A stretch of 64,000 nt of DNA from Crocinitomicaceae bacterium (GTDB lineage: Bacteria > Bacteroidota > Bacteroidia > Flavobacteriales_D > Crocinitomicaceae). This document shows, piece by piece, positions 45,154 through 55,910 of the stretch (position 1 is its first letter; every line of letters begins with the position of its first letter). The stretch covers positions 62,001-126,000 of the forward strand of contig JAQVCM010000012.1 of NCBI GenBank assembly GCA_028689775.1, read 5' to 3'. The notes beneath the pieces are model-generated. The model did not search any database. It had not been told where the DNA came from and was given only the letters and a program-made list of their open reading frames with translations. The position numbers and the translations under genes were made by a program.

Positions 45154-45176
45154 TTCAAATTTAAAATATTTGATTA

Positions 45177-48100
45177 TTATTTCTTAATGAATTTTATATT
45201 TTGAATGTTCGTTCCTTGTGCATCATTCATATGAATTATATAAATACCATTCGTTAATTTACTTACATCTACAGTAAACTTATCTTTATTTAATGACCAA
45301 GTAGCAATTTGAGTACCTAAAGTTGAATAAACCGTTACTTCTACATTTTCGTTTAATTCAAAATCTATTTTGAAAGTCAATTCGCTGCTAGCAGGATTCG
45401 GATAAATAGAAATTGCATTTTTTTGCGATTTTGCTTGGTTCCCGTCATTTGCATCTTGATAAGACTTTGGACTCATATCTTCTAAGAAATGATATGATAA
45501 ATCTTGTGGTTGCGAAAAAGAATAAATGATTTCTGCTTGTTTTTTGAGCATCAGATCAGTTGTTGAATTGATTATCGAATTTAAACTGGCTAACAATTCG
45601 GCTGAATTAGTGTCATCTTTTAAAGCCTCTATTCCTTCTTGATGAATTGTATTTTTGATGGTCAACAATGCGACTTCATCTTGTGAAAGATCTGGGTTAT
45701 TTGCAATTACTTCACTCAAAGTATGATGTAAATTAAAGAGCTGATTTTCACATTTTAAAATTTTGTATTCTTCATCTTTGTTTTCACTTAGCAGTTCATT
45801 TAAAATGGAATAACCCTCTTCCAACGTGGTATCTGTTAGTAGGTATCGAATCAACTCATTGTTTTTTTCTGAGAGGACTCTTCCTCCATACGGATTTTTT
45901 TCTCCTCCTAATCTGTTAAATTTAAAGGGAGGTGATATAATAATTCCTCCATCAATAATTTTTGAAGGACATCCCATATCTGAATAAGCAACAGGTAAAT
46001 TATTAAACATACTTGGTTGTGCAACCATGTTAGAAGTATAAGAGTCGGGAACGTAATTATTTCCTGTTGTAAAAACATAATTAATTTCTTGACTTGCAGT
46101 ATTTAAAAAGAAATCATGATTTAAACTCGATGCTTCGCCAAGCAACGAAAATTTATTGTTTGCAGCATTCTTTCTGGCGAAATCAATACTTGCGGTACTT
46201 GTAAATCCTTGGTTATAATCAATTACTCCATCAATCACCGTTAAATCATTACTATAAATCGGAGAATTGAAAGTATTGCACTTCCATTGTAATCCAGACA
46301 TCATTCCGTGAATATCAACAGGAGTTTGATTGTTAGGATCTTTCGTTCTTCCGTTCGTCCCTTCGGATTGACCTCCGATTTTTAAATTACTAAAGGTGTT
46401 CTTATAAATTAAATTGTTTTCAATTCCTGAATTGGAAACTACAATTCCATAACTATTTGCGGATCCATTTGGAATAGCTGCATCATTAAATTCTTTGAAT
46501 GTATTTTCTTCAACTTGGTAGTTCGTTGAATATTCCATATAAATACCTGCAGATTGATTTATTATCGGATTTGATGTTGAGATTTCTTTTACTTCAAAAG
46601 TATTTCTTGTGATTTGGGGACTAGTTGAAAAAACAGTGACAATTCCAATAGCATTATTTTTAAAATCTGTTCTATCACATTTAAATGTTAACGTACTTAA
46701 TAAAGAGGTGACTGCAATACCATACGTAAGATCTTCAAACTTTCCTCGATCCAGCTGATTACAAGGATAAGTTAGATTCATACATCTAGGCTCAACCGTG
46801 AAGCTAGATCCTACAGCATAAATTCCGATGCCTCTTTTTTCAATTGAGAAAAGACCTGTAGTGGAATTGATAAAATCACAACCTAAAATAGATATACCTT
46901 TAACTGAAGTTAGTGTTATGTGATTTTCTAAATCTAAACTTGGATCATTCAACAATGAACTTGTTTGAAAGACACAGTTTTTGAAAAATGAGAGATTATT
47001 TACCGATTGACTATTATAATTTAAAAGTGAAATATCATTTTGATTATTTATAAATGATGAATTTGTCGCTTGAATGATTCCTCCTGCACCAGAATTATCA
47101 GCTGTAAAAATTACATTGTTACCGTTCACTACTTTGTTGTATCTTAATGCCACAACACCTTTGATTGCATTTGAAATGATGGAATTGTTCATAAAAACTC
47201 TTCCTTGATATGAATTTGCAGCTGTTCCTTGCGAATAAGTAGCTATCCCTCGTACTTCAACACCACGCCACATGGTGGATGAACACTCGTCGGCTGAGGT
47301 CAGAATTGTATTATTTAGAATTAATTTTCCTCCAAGATTTGTATTAGGGCCAAAAAGATAACCGTTTTCAACAATTATACGCGCATTTGGTGCAAACTTC
47401 AATGTTAAATTGTTTATTGTTAGAGTTTTGCCGGCCTTAACAACAATTGATTCCTTGATGTAAACTATACCATTTGTTACGTTGAAAGGAGGAGAAAAGT
47501 CACTCCAAGTTTCTGACACTGTAACATTGTAATTATTTGTTGAATAAACAACACCTCCAAGGGCACTGTAATCTTCGCCATCAATTTGGTCTTGCATTAG
47601 CCTAACTCGTTCGTTGGGATCGCACGTTGGAAATCGACAGGTTGCTGGATAAGTAACTAAACTTTGATAATTTGATAATGTTGGCGTTAACGTATTTGGA
47701 TTCGTGATTTTGTATAACTGGTTACTTGAAGGTATCAACAAAATACCATTCATTCCAGATTCAATTTGACTATCTGCAAAATCGGAATTCGTACTCAAAA
47801 CCAAACGACTTGCAATTGGGTTTGTTGCTGTTAAGTCAAACATATCCAAGGTACTCGGATATAAACTATGTGAATTGTGTGATAAATATATTTTAGAGCC
47901 ATCAGGAGATAATTCCGCACCTTTAATAGCAAGGTCGTCTGCTGTATTGTAAAACACTGTTTTTAAACTTCCAGGAAGTACACTACCTGTGCTTGAACTG
48001 AAATCTAAAGTAGCAAAACCAAGTTTTATAATGTCTTGTTGCGTAACCTTTCCGTTGACTGGAAATGCCAAGCGCAAGTCGCCGTTAGGCAAAGAAACCA

Positions 48101-48944
48101 GCTCTAATTCAGATTTATTCCAAGGATTACACTTATCGACGGAATTAAAATAAGAATATAAATCTAACGCGTTTTCGTAAACCAATTGATTGTTTTGAAT
48201 CTTTAATTTGTAAATACTGCTTTGATTTAAAACATAAATAAAACGTTTGTTTCCGCTCAGTACTTTTGAAACTGCTATCAGAGGGGAATTGCAATGGCCA
48301 CCTATACCACCTTCTCCAAATCCTGGAATAAGGTTTCTGAACAGAAGTTGTTCTATATTTGCTTGGTTTGGTCCATTGTAAATCTCATTAGACAAAACGT
48401 AAGACCCTGCCGTTACATTATCATTGGCATCATACGAAATAACAACTTTATCCCAAGAGGCAGAGTATCCATCTACGCTTCCTGGATTTCCAAATAACCG
48501 ATAGGTAGTTACTATGAAATAACTGTTTGATGTTTCACAATCTGGCGAAGGTATGATTGCCGTTTCTCCAAAACCGCCATCTGCCCATTCATTAGCTCCA
48601 TTGCCATAAGGGATACTAAGCATATGATTTGGAGCTTTGTTGGAAACATTTCCAAGTTTATTTCCTTTGCGATCGAAAATAAATCCATCTACAATGAAGA
48701 AAATGATCTTTCCGTTTTTATCTACTTGAATGTTTTGAGAGCCTTTTGCTTTCATTCCATTGTAACCGAAATAAGGGTCATTTGGATCATAGCCTGGTGG
48801 CTTGGGGAGGGAGTCGTACGCTAACCCAACTTCATTTAAATAGAAAGGAGTCAATATTTTTGTTCGATTTTGGGCAAGTAAATTGCTCCCGAACACCAAC
48901 ACAATACAGGTCAATGTTAAATAGTTAGTAATTGATTGTTTCAT
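45177..48944 (-). CDS. T9SS cargo protein with parallel beta-helix region
   Basis: 1255 residues. Signal peptide near 1-25 (LVFGSNLLAQ). Residues ~30-440 look propeller-like (repeated IIPSPDCETSNSYFIVTTYR, LVSLPNGDLRLAFPVNGKVT, LSPDGSKIYLSHNSHSLYPS). Residues ~470-960 carry right-handed parallel beta-helix style repeats (NNSIISNAIKGVVALRYN, NCVFQTSS, NSGIENNLIYKNTFSNLKIG). A ~170-residue helical linker precedes the type A sorting domain (ISIYPNPASSELTFKIDF ... KLTNGIYIIHMNDAQ). Surface-exposed or released through T9SS. It may bind or cleave polysaccharide, but I see no catalytic signature. Divergent by 43 bp from the next T9SS gene. Confidence 0.85.
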   Translation of the reverse strand: MKQSITNYLTLTCIVLVFGSNLLAQNRTKILTPFYLNEVGLAYDSLPKPPGYDPNDPYFGYNGMKAKGSQNIQVDKNGKIIFFIVDGFIFDRKGNKLGNVSNKAPNHMLSIPYGNGANEWADGGFGETAIIPSPDCETSNSYFIVTTYRLFGNPGSVDGYSASWDKVVISYDANDNVTAGSYVLSNEIYNGPNQANIEQLLFRNLIPGFGEGGIGGHCNSPLIAVSKVLSGNKRFIYVLNQSSIYKLKIQNNQLVYENALDLYSYFNSVDKCNPWNKSELELVSLPNGDLRLAFPVNGKVTQQDIIKLGFATLDFSSSTGSVLPGSLKTVFYNTADDLAIKGAELSPDGSKIYLSHNSHSLYPSTLDMFDLTATNPIASRLVLSTNSDFADSQIESGMNGILLIPSSNQLYKITNPNTLTPTLSNYQSLVTYPATCRFPTCDPNERVRLMQDQIDGEDYSALGGVVYSTNNYNVTVSETWSDFSPPFNVTNGIVYIKESIVVKAGKTLTINNLTLKFAPNARIIVENGYLFGPNTNLGGKLILNNTILTSADECSSTMWRGVEVRGIATYSQGTAANSYQGRVFMNNSIISNAIKGVVALRYNKVVNGNNVIFTADNSGAGGIIQATNSSFINNQNDISLLNYNSQSVNNLSFFKNCVFQTSSLLNDPSLDLENHITLTSVKGISILGCDFINSTTGLFSIEKRGIGIYAVGSSFTVEPRCMNLTYPCNQLDRGKFEDLTYGIAVTSLLSTLTFKCDRTDFKNNAIGIVTVFSTSPQITRNTFEVKEISTSNPIINQSAGIYMEYSTNYQVEENTFKEFNDAAIPNGSANSYGIVVSNSGIENNLIYKNTFSNLKIGGQSEGTNGRTKDPNNQTPVDIHGMMSGLQWKCNTFNSPIYSNDLTVIDGVIDYNQGFTSTASIDFARKNAANNKFSLLGEASSLNHDFFLNTASQEINYVFTTGNNYVPDSYTSNMVAQPSMFNNLPVAYSDMGCPSKIIDGGIIISPPFKFNRLGGEKNPYGGRVLSEKNNELIRYLLTDTTLEEGYSILNELLSENKDEEYKILKCENQLFNLHHTLSEVIANNPDLSQDEVALLTIKNTIHQEGIEALKDDTNSAELLASLNSIINSTTDLMLKKQAEIIYSFSQPQDLSYHFLEDMSPKSYQDANDGNQAKSQKNAISIYPNPASSELTFKIDFELNENVEVTVYSTLGTQIATWSLNKDKFTVDVSKLTNGIYIIHMNDAQGTNIQNIKFIKK

Positions 48945-48987
48945 AGTATAAATTATTTATATTTACGTTAAACTTATACTAAATATT

Positions 48988-50892
48988 TTGAATTTACAAA
49001 TAATTTTGAAAATATTATTTATTTACTTGACATTCACATTATCTTTTTGTATAGGACAAACAATTGTGCACCAAGATATTTTTAAAGGTGGTGTAACAGG
49101 TGACGGCTACAATCCAGGATTCTCTGGTGCCTCTGGAAATTTTAATGTATTTATCGAACCCGGAAGTACCATTAGAAGTGCATATTTATTTTCGACAGCG
49201 TATAATTCTCCACCTCCTAAAAAAATAATTTTTAATGGATTTGAAATTTATTTAAGCACTAATAACTCAATTAATAACATTGTGATGTTGAATTTCTCAA
49301 CTGCAAATGATGACAAAACAGAGACCATTATTACTGATGTAAAGCAATATATTAACTCTTCTCAAAATACATATAGTTTTACTCCTCCAATTCAGATATC
49401 ACCTCAAATAGGAGGTGGATATGCAGATTTTTATCTCTATATTACGTATGATAATCCTTCTTTACCAGCATTAAATACGATTGTTTTTAGCAATTATTTT
49501 GACATAACACCTTTACTTTTATATAATTTAACAAATTTCAATCCTATAAACTTAAGTAAACCAGTAGGACTTGCGATTGGGGCTGGTAGTTTTTGCAGTA
49601 GCAGTTATGATGGTAGTAATATAAAAGTTAATAATAATATTTTAGGTCTTTTAGGAGGAATAGAGTACAATAGTCCTATCAATTGCTCTGGTGTTTCAGG
49701 ATCTTTCTACTATGTTAACGAAACGCTTTACGGCTTAGGAAATGATACGCCCACAAACACCATGAGTGATTCCGATGCACTCGCAGATATCAGTTCTTAC
49801 ATTAACAATCCTTTAAACATAAACATATTATTTGATTACCAAGGAGTTGCATCTCGTTCAAATCCTGTTTTCCAACTTTTTCTAACCTATGTCTCCACCT
49901 GCGATCCTTTCGATGTCATCGTTACCCCAGACACTACAACCTGCTTCAATTCTCCTTTACAACTACACGCAATTGGAGGTTCACGCTACGAATGGCAACC
50001 TGCAACTGGTTTGAGTTGTGCCGATTGCCCAGATCCAATTGTCAGCACGGATAGTTCTCGGTTTTACACCGTTCGCATTTGGAACAACGATACCTGCTCG
50101 GTAGTTCGTTCGGTCAAAGTCAATGTAAACGAATTGCCTTCTTTTTCTAGTGTTCAATTCACGGCATCAGAATGTGGAGAATCTACAGGAACTTTAATTG
50201 CAAAATCCAATCAACCCGTTCAATTTTCCATCGATGGAAGTGTACCTAAAACTTCAGGTGTTTTTAATCAATTGAGTTCTGGCTTTCATACGGTCAGTAT
50301 TATAGATTCCAACGGTTGCAGTCGAGACAGTGTTATTTTTATTCCAGAAATTATTTCGGTGAATGCTTTGTTTGTAGCAAATCCGCCCAATGGTGGCGCG
50401 CCTTTGGCTGTGCAATTTACCAACCAAAGTACGAATGCTTCTAATTACGAATGGTTTGTGGATGGCGTTTCTCAAGGACCCAGTTTTTCCAATTATCTTT
50501 TTGATAGTACGGGAGTTTACACTACCACGCTCATCGCTTGGCAAAATAATCCAACGTGTGCCGATACGTTTACGGTTCACATTCACGTTTACGATTCGTT
50601 GATGGTGGAAGTCCCCAACGTTTTTACCCCAAATCAAGACGGCAACAACGATTTTTTTGGCATCACCACCAACATTCCTGTTTTCATAGATTTTCAAATT
50701 TTCAATCGCTGGGGAAATATCATCGTTTCGGGTCAAAACATTGCTTCTCAAACGGGAGTTTCTTTCACACCACTTTGGAACGGTGAAGATGCCACAGATG
50801 GAACTTATTTTTATCAAATAACAGTTCGCTCTCAAATTGTAGAACAAAATTTAGAAGTGAAAGCGGATGGGTTTGTGCATTTGGTGAAATAG
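48988..50892 (+). CDS. Gliding-motility-associated C-terminal (T9SS type B) protein with PKD-like domain
   Basis: About 634 residues. No ATG is available near the start: the frame opens at TTG 48988, and a second TTG at 49006 gives the more typical signal KILFIYLTFTLSFCIGQ. Residues ~20-310 form an unassigned beta-rich domain (GGVTGDGYNPGFSGASGNF). A Cys-flanked segment VTPDTTTCFNSPLQLHAIGG is typical of such adhesins, then a PKD-like domain at ~455-545 (PPNGGAPLAVQFTNQSTNAS). The C-terminal CHU_C domain reads PNVFTPNQDGNNDFFGI, FNRWGNIIVSG, WNGEDATDGTYFYQITV. Probably a surface adhesin or secreted protein. Confidence 0.85.
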   Translation: MNLQIILKILFIYLTFTLSFCIGQTIVHQDIFKGGVTGDGYNPGFSGASGNFNVFIEPGSTIRSAYLFSTAYNSPPPKKIIFNGFEIYLSTNNSINNIVMLNFSTANDDKTETIITDVKQYINSSQNTYSFTPPIQISPQIGGGYADFYLYITYDNPSLPALNTIVFSNYFDITPLLLYNLTNFNPINLSKPVGLAIGAGSFCSSSYDGSNIKVNNNILGLLGGIEYNSPINCSGVSGSFYYVNETLYGLGNDTPTNTMSDSDALADISSYINNPLNINILFDYQGVASRSNPVFQLFLTYVSTCDPFDVIVTPDTTTCFNSPLQLHAIGGSRYEWQPATGLSCADCPDPIVSTDSSRFYTVRIWNNDTCSVVRSVKVNVNELPSFSSVQFTASECGESTGTLIAKSNQPVQFSIDGSVPKTSGVFNQLSSGFHTVSIIDSNGCSRDSVIFIPEIISVNALFVANPPNGGAPLAVQFTNQSTNASNYEWFVDGVSQGPSFSNYLFDSTGVYTTTLIAWQNNPTCADTFTVHIHVYDSLMVEVPNVFTPNQDGNNDFFGITTNIPVFIDFQIFNRWGNIIVSGQNIASQTGVSFTPLWNGEDATDGTYFYQITVRSQIVEQNLEVKADGFVHLVK

Positions 50893-50937
50893 ATTTGGTT
50901 TTAGTTTCTTCAAGATTTTGGGATTTGAATTTTTATT

Positions 50938-50967
50938 CGTAGAGGCGCAATTAATCGCGCCTCTACG
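50938..50967. repeat. Dispersed palindromic repeat, second near-perfect copy
   Basis: CGTAGAGGCGC (50938-50948), 8-bp centre AATTAATC, GCGCCTCTACG (50957-50967), between two convergent genes. The AT-rich flanks also mirror each other (TTTTATT / AAATATAAAA) and resemble the copy at 11415. Confidence 0.8.
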
Positions 50968-51023
50968 AAATATAAAACGGTTATACGTTTACCGAAATCC
51001 ATTTCTCAATAAATCCATTTTTC

Positions 51024-54000
51024 TTATTTCTCCTTCAAAGCAACATCAATCTTATGCTTCTGCAACTCCTTAATTAATTCATACGAAGGATCGATTTTTA
51101 CATTTTTGGATGGCATCACCACTTTCATTTCTTCATCCCATTGGTCGTGAATGGTAAAACTCACGCCGCATCTGCCTGGATTTTCAGAGAACAATTTGGA
51201 TAAATCCGAGATCAACATCGGAGTTAATTCTGAATTGGAAACGTTGATGGAAATCCAATTTACTTTCTTTTCTTTTAAATCTTGAAGTCGATCGATGGAG
51301 TGAATCACAAATTCAGGATCTTTTCGGTGACGTGGAATTTCAAACTTTCCTTTCATCACAATGAATGTCCCACGGTTCATAAAGCGTTTGTAATTCAGGT
51401 AATTGTCTTTGAAAAGAAAAACGGTGTGCGAATTGGAATAATCTTCAAGCGTCATGCGACCGTACATGTCGTTGTGTTTGGTCATGCGTTCGTCGCACTC
51501 AGTTACAACAGCAGCAATCATCACTTCTTTGCCCATGTTTTCAACCGGTTTGGAAATCATTCCTACATCGCCGTTACAAAAAGAATCGATTTCCAATTTA
51601 AAATCATCGAGTGGGTGACCGGAAATGAAAATTCCAACGACTTCTTTTTCTTTGTTCAATTTATACATCGATGGCCATTCTTCCGCAGAAGGAATCATTG
51701 GTTCGGGCATTTCCGTGCCGGAAGCTTCTCCAAACATCGAAAATTGCGAAGAATTTTGATTTTCTTGGTAATTTGCACCAAAGCGAATGGCGTTTTCTAA
51801 GAACATTTTCCCAGAAGAATCTTCCTTGAAATATTGTGCTCGGTGAACATTTTTGAAAGAATCAAATCCACCTGAAAGTGCCAAACTTTCAAATACTTTT
51901 TTACTGCAAACTTTTAAATTAACTCTTTTGGTAAAATCAAAAATAGAAGCATAGTTTCCATTTTCTCTTCGCTCTTCGATGATGGCATCTACCGGAGCAC
52001 TTCCAATTCCTTTGATGGCACCCATTCCGAATCGAATCGCACCTTGTTTGTTTACCGTAAATAAATACGACGATTCATTCACATCTGGACCTAAAACTTC
52101 CAAGCCCATGCGTTTACATTCTTCCATGAAGAACGAAACTTGCTTGATGTCGTTCATGTTGTTACTCAACACAGAAGCCATGTATTCAGCCGGATAATTG
52201 GCTTTTAAGAATGCAGTTTGATACGCAATCCAAGCATAACACGTGGAGTGCGATTTATTAAAGGCGTACGATGCAAATGCTTGCCAGTCTTTCCAGATTT
52301 TCTCCAGTGCAGCTTTGTTGTGACCACGATCATTTCCTTGTTCTAAGAACTTTGGTTTCATCTCGTCGAGTAGGTAAATCAATTTCTTACCCATCGCTTT
52401 TCTCAAAGTATCTGCTTCACCCTTTGTAAAGCCAGCTAACTTCTGAGAAAGCAACATCACTTGCTCTTGATATACTGTAATTCCGTAGGTTTCGCCCAAA
52501 TATTCTTCGCAATCATCGATGTCGTAAACAATCGGTTCTTCACCGTGTTTTCGTTTAATGAAGGAAGGAATATACTCAATCGGACCGGGACGATACAAGG
52601 CATTCATGGCAATTAAATCGGCGAAAACCGTCGGCTTTAATTCACGCATGTATTTTTGCATTCCGGGAGATTCATATTGGAAAATACCAACTGTTTCTCC
52701 ACGCTGGAATAATTCGTACGTTTTGATATCGTCAATGTCAAAAGTGTCCGGATCTAAATCAATTCCGTAGTTTTCTTTTACGTTTCGAACGGCGTGTTTA
52801 ATAAGCGTCAGGGTTTTAAGACCTAAGAAGTCCATCTTTAGCAAACCAGCTTCTTCCGCAACGGAGTTGTCGTATTGCGTACAAAACATCTCCGAATCTT
52901 TCGCCAAAGCTACCGGAACATAATTGGTAATGTCGTCTGGAGTAATGATTACTCCACAGGCGTGAATCCCTGTATTTCGAACAGAACCTTCTAGTTTTAC
53001 TGCTTGTAAAATAACCTCTGCTGCTAAGTCACTTCCTTGAGAAACGCGCTTCAATTCGTTGGCAGCTTGAATGTCTTCGGTCTTGTTTTTCAACTTCTGA
53101 CTCAATTCTGCATCGTCCAAACTAAACAATTTCTTCAATGAAATATCGGGAACCAATTTCGACAAACGATCTGCTTCGTAAAGCGGTAAATCCATCGCTC
53201 TGGCCGTATCTCGAATCGAAGATTTGGCAGCCATCGTACCGTAAGTAATAATCTGAGCCACTTGATTGGAACCGTATTTATTAATTACCCATTCGATGAC
53301 ACGTCCACGACCTTCATCGTCAAAGTCAATATCAATATCAGGCATCGAAATACGATCTGGATTTAAGAAACGCTCAAAAAGTAAGTTGTACTTAATTGGA
53401 TCGACGTTGGTAATTTGAATGCAATAAGCCACCACCGAACCGGCAGCCGAACCACGTCCTGGTCCAACGGAAACGCCCATGTCTCGCGCTGCGTGACAAA
53501 AATCTTGTACAATCAAGAAATAACCTGGATAACCAGTTCTTTCAATCGTTGCCAATTCGAAATCAATGCGTTCTACCGTTTCAGTGTCGAGTTCATCTCC
53601 ATATCTAAATCTTGCACCTTTGTATGTTAAATGTCTTAGGTAATTGTTTTCACCACGTTTGCCTTTGTCCACTAAATCTTCTGGATCTTGAAATTCAGCT
53701 GGAATGTCAAACGCAGGAAGCAATACTTCGCGCGCAAGCGGATAATGTTCAATTTTACCAATAATCTCAGAGATGGACTCAATTGCTTCTGGTAAGTCAG
53801 CAAACAAATGTCGCATTTCATCTGCAGATTTGTAATAGTACTCTTCGTTTGGCAAAGCATATCTAAATCCTCGTCCACGGCCTTTTGGCGTAGAGATTAA
53901 TTCGTTGTCTCGAACACAAAGTAGAACGTCGTGTGAAACGGCATCTTTCTTATCAATGTAATACGTGTTGTTGGTCGCAACCAATTTCACGTCGTGTTTT

Positions 54001-55577
54001 TTTCCAAGGCGAATCAAAGCTTCGTTGACGCGATCTTCATCTTCTTGTTCGTGGCGCATCACTTCCAAATAAAAATCTTCGCCAAATTGTTCTTTCCACC
54101 AAATGATCGCATCTTCAGCTTGTTTTTCACCAACGTTCAACAGCAAACTGGAAACTTCACCGTACAAATTTCCAGAAAGAATGATTAAATCGCCTCTGTA
54201 TTGTTCAATCAGTTTTTTATCGATTCGAGGAACGTAGTACATTCCTTTCGTAAAGGCGATGGACGATAACTTGATCAGGTTTTCGTATCCTTTTTTATTT
54301 TTGGCTAAAATGACAACTTGTGCTCCGTTGTCTTTTTGAGTTTTATCAGTATGATCTACACAAACGTTGAATTCACAACCGATAATCGGAAGAATTTCAT
54401 TTCCTTCAAACGTTTCTCCTTTTTCTTCTGCTTCCTTTCGAAGTTTCTTAATTTCCTTGTTGTAACCACCAATCGCTTTTTCGAAGTGAAAAGCCGCCAT
54501 CATGTTTCCGGTATCGGTCAATGCGACTGCAGGTAAACCCAATTTTGCCGTTTTGTTCACCAAATCCTTGATGTTGATCGTGGATTGCAAAATGGAATAT
54601 TGCGTGTGGTTGTGCAAGTGCGCAAATGGAAGCGTACTTAAATATTCCAAGTCTTCTTTCTGAACAATTTTTTCTGGTTCTGCGGAAGTCTTTAACGCTT
54701 TACTGGCTTCTTTTAAGTTGGTGTGCTTTAATCCAACTGGCTGAATTTTACCAGGATATTTCGTTTTGAAATCATCAAAGTAAACTTGCTCTTTCTGTAA
54801 TTCAATGGTTGTAAAAACTTCGTTTCGAATCAACTCAAAGAAACAACGGGTAGTTGCTTCTACATCGGCTGTAGCATTGTGCGCTTCCGCAAATGGTTGT
54901 TCAAATAAAGCTTGGTGCAATTCTGAAAGCGTTGGAAATTTGTGTCTTCGCATCGCAGCAATAACATAATCTCTTTGATCAGCAGGAACATCTGTCCATT
55001 CATTTCCAATTTTACGAACTGCCAGTAAACCTTCATCTAAAGGAAAATCTTTAAAGTAAATGCTTTCAATTTCTTCTCTTCCGTCTTTCAGAATTGGTTT
55101 GTCGTAACGGTCTTTTTTTACTCTTCCATTATCGCCGTTTTTGTAGAACTCAATGAATGCGATTGTTCTTGCGGATACTTCTGTACAGGTATCCAACACA
55201 TCCATGGTCTGCAGATTGTTTTCCATCGATAAACGATGAAACTCAGAACCCATTACATTTTTATCAAATGAGATATTTTGACCAACAACAAATTTCGCTT
55301 TTCCGAGCGCTTCTTTAAACAAGTTGAGAACATCTTCCAAATTCTCACCCATTTCTGTTGCCAATTCCGTAGAAATTCCGTGTATCTTTTCTGCATCAAA
55401 CGGAATATCAAAACCTTCGGGACGGATGAGGTAATCTTTCGCCTCAACCAAGTCACCCATGTCATCATGGAGTTGCCAAGCAATTTGAATTACGCGAGGC
55501 CAATTGTCTGTATGTGTGTAATCTAAGTTCCAGTTTTTAGGAAGTCCGGTGGTCTCAGTATCAAATATAATGTACAT
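51024..55577 (-). CDS. dnaE: DNA polymerase III alpha subunit with fused exonuclease domain
   Basis: 1517 residues, replicative polymerase. Residues 1-~250 are a DEDDh 3'-5' exonuclease: FDTETTGLP (Exo I), GQNISFDKNVMG (Exo II), AHNATADVEAT (Exo III), i.e. a built-in proofreader in place of separate DnaQ, as known in Bacteroidota. Then PHP (~310, FAHLHNHTQYSIL), palm with GPGRGSAAGSVVAYCI and MPDIDIDFDDEGRG (catalytic Asp pair), fingers, and helix-hairpin-helix and OB domains up to ~1400. It ends with a PHP/tau-type C-terminal segment. The start ATG 55577 has a consensus -7 box 26 bp upstream. Confidence 0.97.
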   Translation of the reverse strand: MYIIFDTETTGLPKNWNLDYTHTDNWPRVIQIAWQLHDDMGDLVEAKDYLIRPEGFDIPFDAEKIHGISTELATEMGENLEDVLNLFKEALGKAKFVVGQNISFDKNVMGSEFHRLSMENNLQTMDVLDTCTEVSARTIAFIEFYKNGDNGRVKKDRYDKPILKDGREEIESIYFKDFPLDEGLLAVRKIGNEWTDVPADQRDYVIAAMRRHKFPTLSELHQALFEQPFAEAHNATADVEATTRCFFELIRNEVFTTIELQKEQVYFDDFKTKYPGKIQPVGLKHTNLKEASKALKTSAEPEKIVQKEDLEYLSTLPFAHLHNHTQYSILQSTINIKDLVNKTAKLGLPAVALTDTGNMMAAFHFEKAIGGYNKEIKKLRKEAEEKGETFEGNEILPIIGCEFNVCVDHTDKTQKDNGAQVVILAKNKKGYENLIKLSSIAFTKGMYYVPRIDKKLIEQYRGDLIILSGNLYGEVSSLLLNVGEKQAEDAIIWWKEQFGEDFYLEVMRHEQEDEDRVNEALIRLGKKHDVKLVATNNTYYIDKKDAVSHDVLLCVRDNELISTPKGRGRGFRYALPNEEYYYKSADEMRHLFADLPEAIESISEIIGKIEHYPLAREVLLPAFDIPAEFQDPEDLVDKGKRGENNYLRHLTYKGARFRYGDELDTETVERIDFELATIERTGYPGYFLIVQDFCHAARDMGVSVGPGRGSAAGSVVAYCIQITNVDPIKYNLLFERFLNPDRISMPDIDIDFDDEGRGRVIEWVINKYGSNQVAQIITYGTMAAKSSIRDTARAMDLPLYEADRLSKLVPDISLKKLFSLDDAELSQKLKNKTEDIQAANELKRVSQGSDLAAEVILQAVKLEGSVRNTGIHACGVIITPDDITNYVPVALAKDSEMFCTQYDNSVAEEAGLLKMDFLGLKTLTLIKHAVRNVKENYGIDLDPDTFDIDDIKTYELFQRGETVGIFQYESPGMQKYMRELKPTVFADLIAMNALYRPGPIEYIPSFIKRKHGEEPIVYDIDDCEEYLGETYGITVYQEQVMLLSQKLAGFTKGEADTLRKAMGKKLIYLLDEMKPKFLEQGNDRGHNKAALEKIWKDWQAFASYAFNKSHSTCYAWIAYQTAFLKANYPAEYMASVLSNNMNDIKQVSFFMEECKRMGLEVLGPDVNESSYLFTVNKQGAIRFGMGAIKGIGSAPVDAIIEERRENGNYASIFDFTKRVNLKVCSKKVFESLALSGGFDSFKNVHRAQYFKEDSSGKMFLENAIRFGANYQENQNSSQFSMFGEASGTEMPEPMIPSAEEWPSMYKLNKEKEVVGIFISGHPLDDFKLEIDSFCNGDVGMISKPVENMGKEVMIAAVVTECDERMTKHNDMYGRMTLEDYSNSHTVFLFKDNYLNYKRFMNRGTFIVMKGKFEIPRHRKDPEFVIHSIDRLQDLKEKKVNWISINVSNSELTPMLISDLSKLFSENPGRCGVSFTIHDQWDEEMKVVMPSKNVKIDPSYELIKELQKHKIDVALKEK

Positions 55578-55910
55578 GTGTGGATGGAAGAATGATGATT
55601 TTCAAAGATAGTAATATTTCAAAAATGAGGACTCAAAATCGTCAGACTGTTGAAAAGTTTATTGGATGTTTTGAATCGCCTAGCGGAATACTTTGTGTTG
55701 TTGAAATCCAACTGTATATACTTGCAACTTAAAAAAATCCACTATATTTGAAAACAAGAAAAATTCAGATAATAGTCATTTTTCGAATTTTTAAATCTCC
55801 GGAAACATATAATTAGAAGAAAATATATTTCAAAAATTAGACAAACTGAAAAAATTAAGCTGACAATTAAAATTTTGATCTATAGGATTATAGAAAATAA
55901 AACTTTGCAA
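55578..55910. other. Non-coding divergent region
   Basis: 333 bp, AT-rich. Holds the dnaE -7 box at 55603-55610. AAACTTTG (55900-55907), three bases before the ATG at 55911, may serve the plus-strand gene. Nothing else was recognised. Confidence 0.5.
55603..55610 (-). promoter_or_regulatory. -7 box TATCTTTG of dnaE
   Basis: Exact TAnnTTTG match on the minus strand, 25 bp before the dnaE ATG. A TTTTG sits 22-24 bp further upstream, slightly far for a -33 element. Confidence 0.5.

Noticed and set aside
44957-45187. Small plus-strand frame after ilvE
   Set aside because: Overlaps the ilvE terminator and the terminator of the opposite gene; no ribosome-start evidence.
50254-50847. 197-codon minus-strand frame opposite the CHU_C gene
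   Set aside because: Opposes a strongly supported PKD/CHU_C coding region and has no recognisable domain.
51282-51800. 172-codon plus-strand frame inside dnaE
   Set aside because: Antisense of conserved DnaE C-terminal domains; low-complexity His/Phe content.
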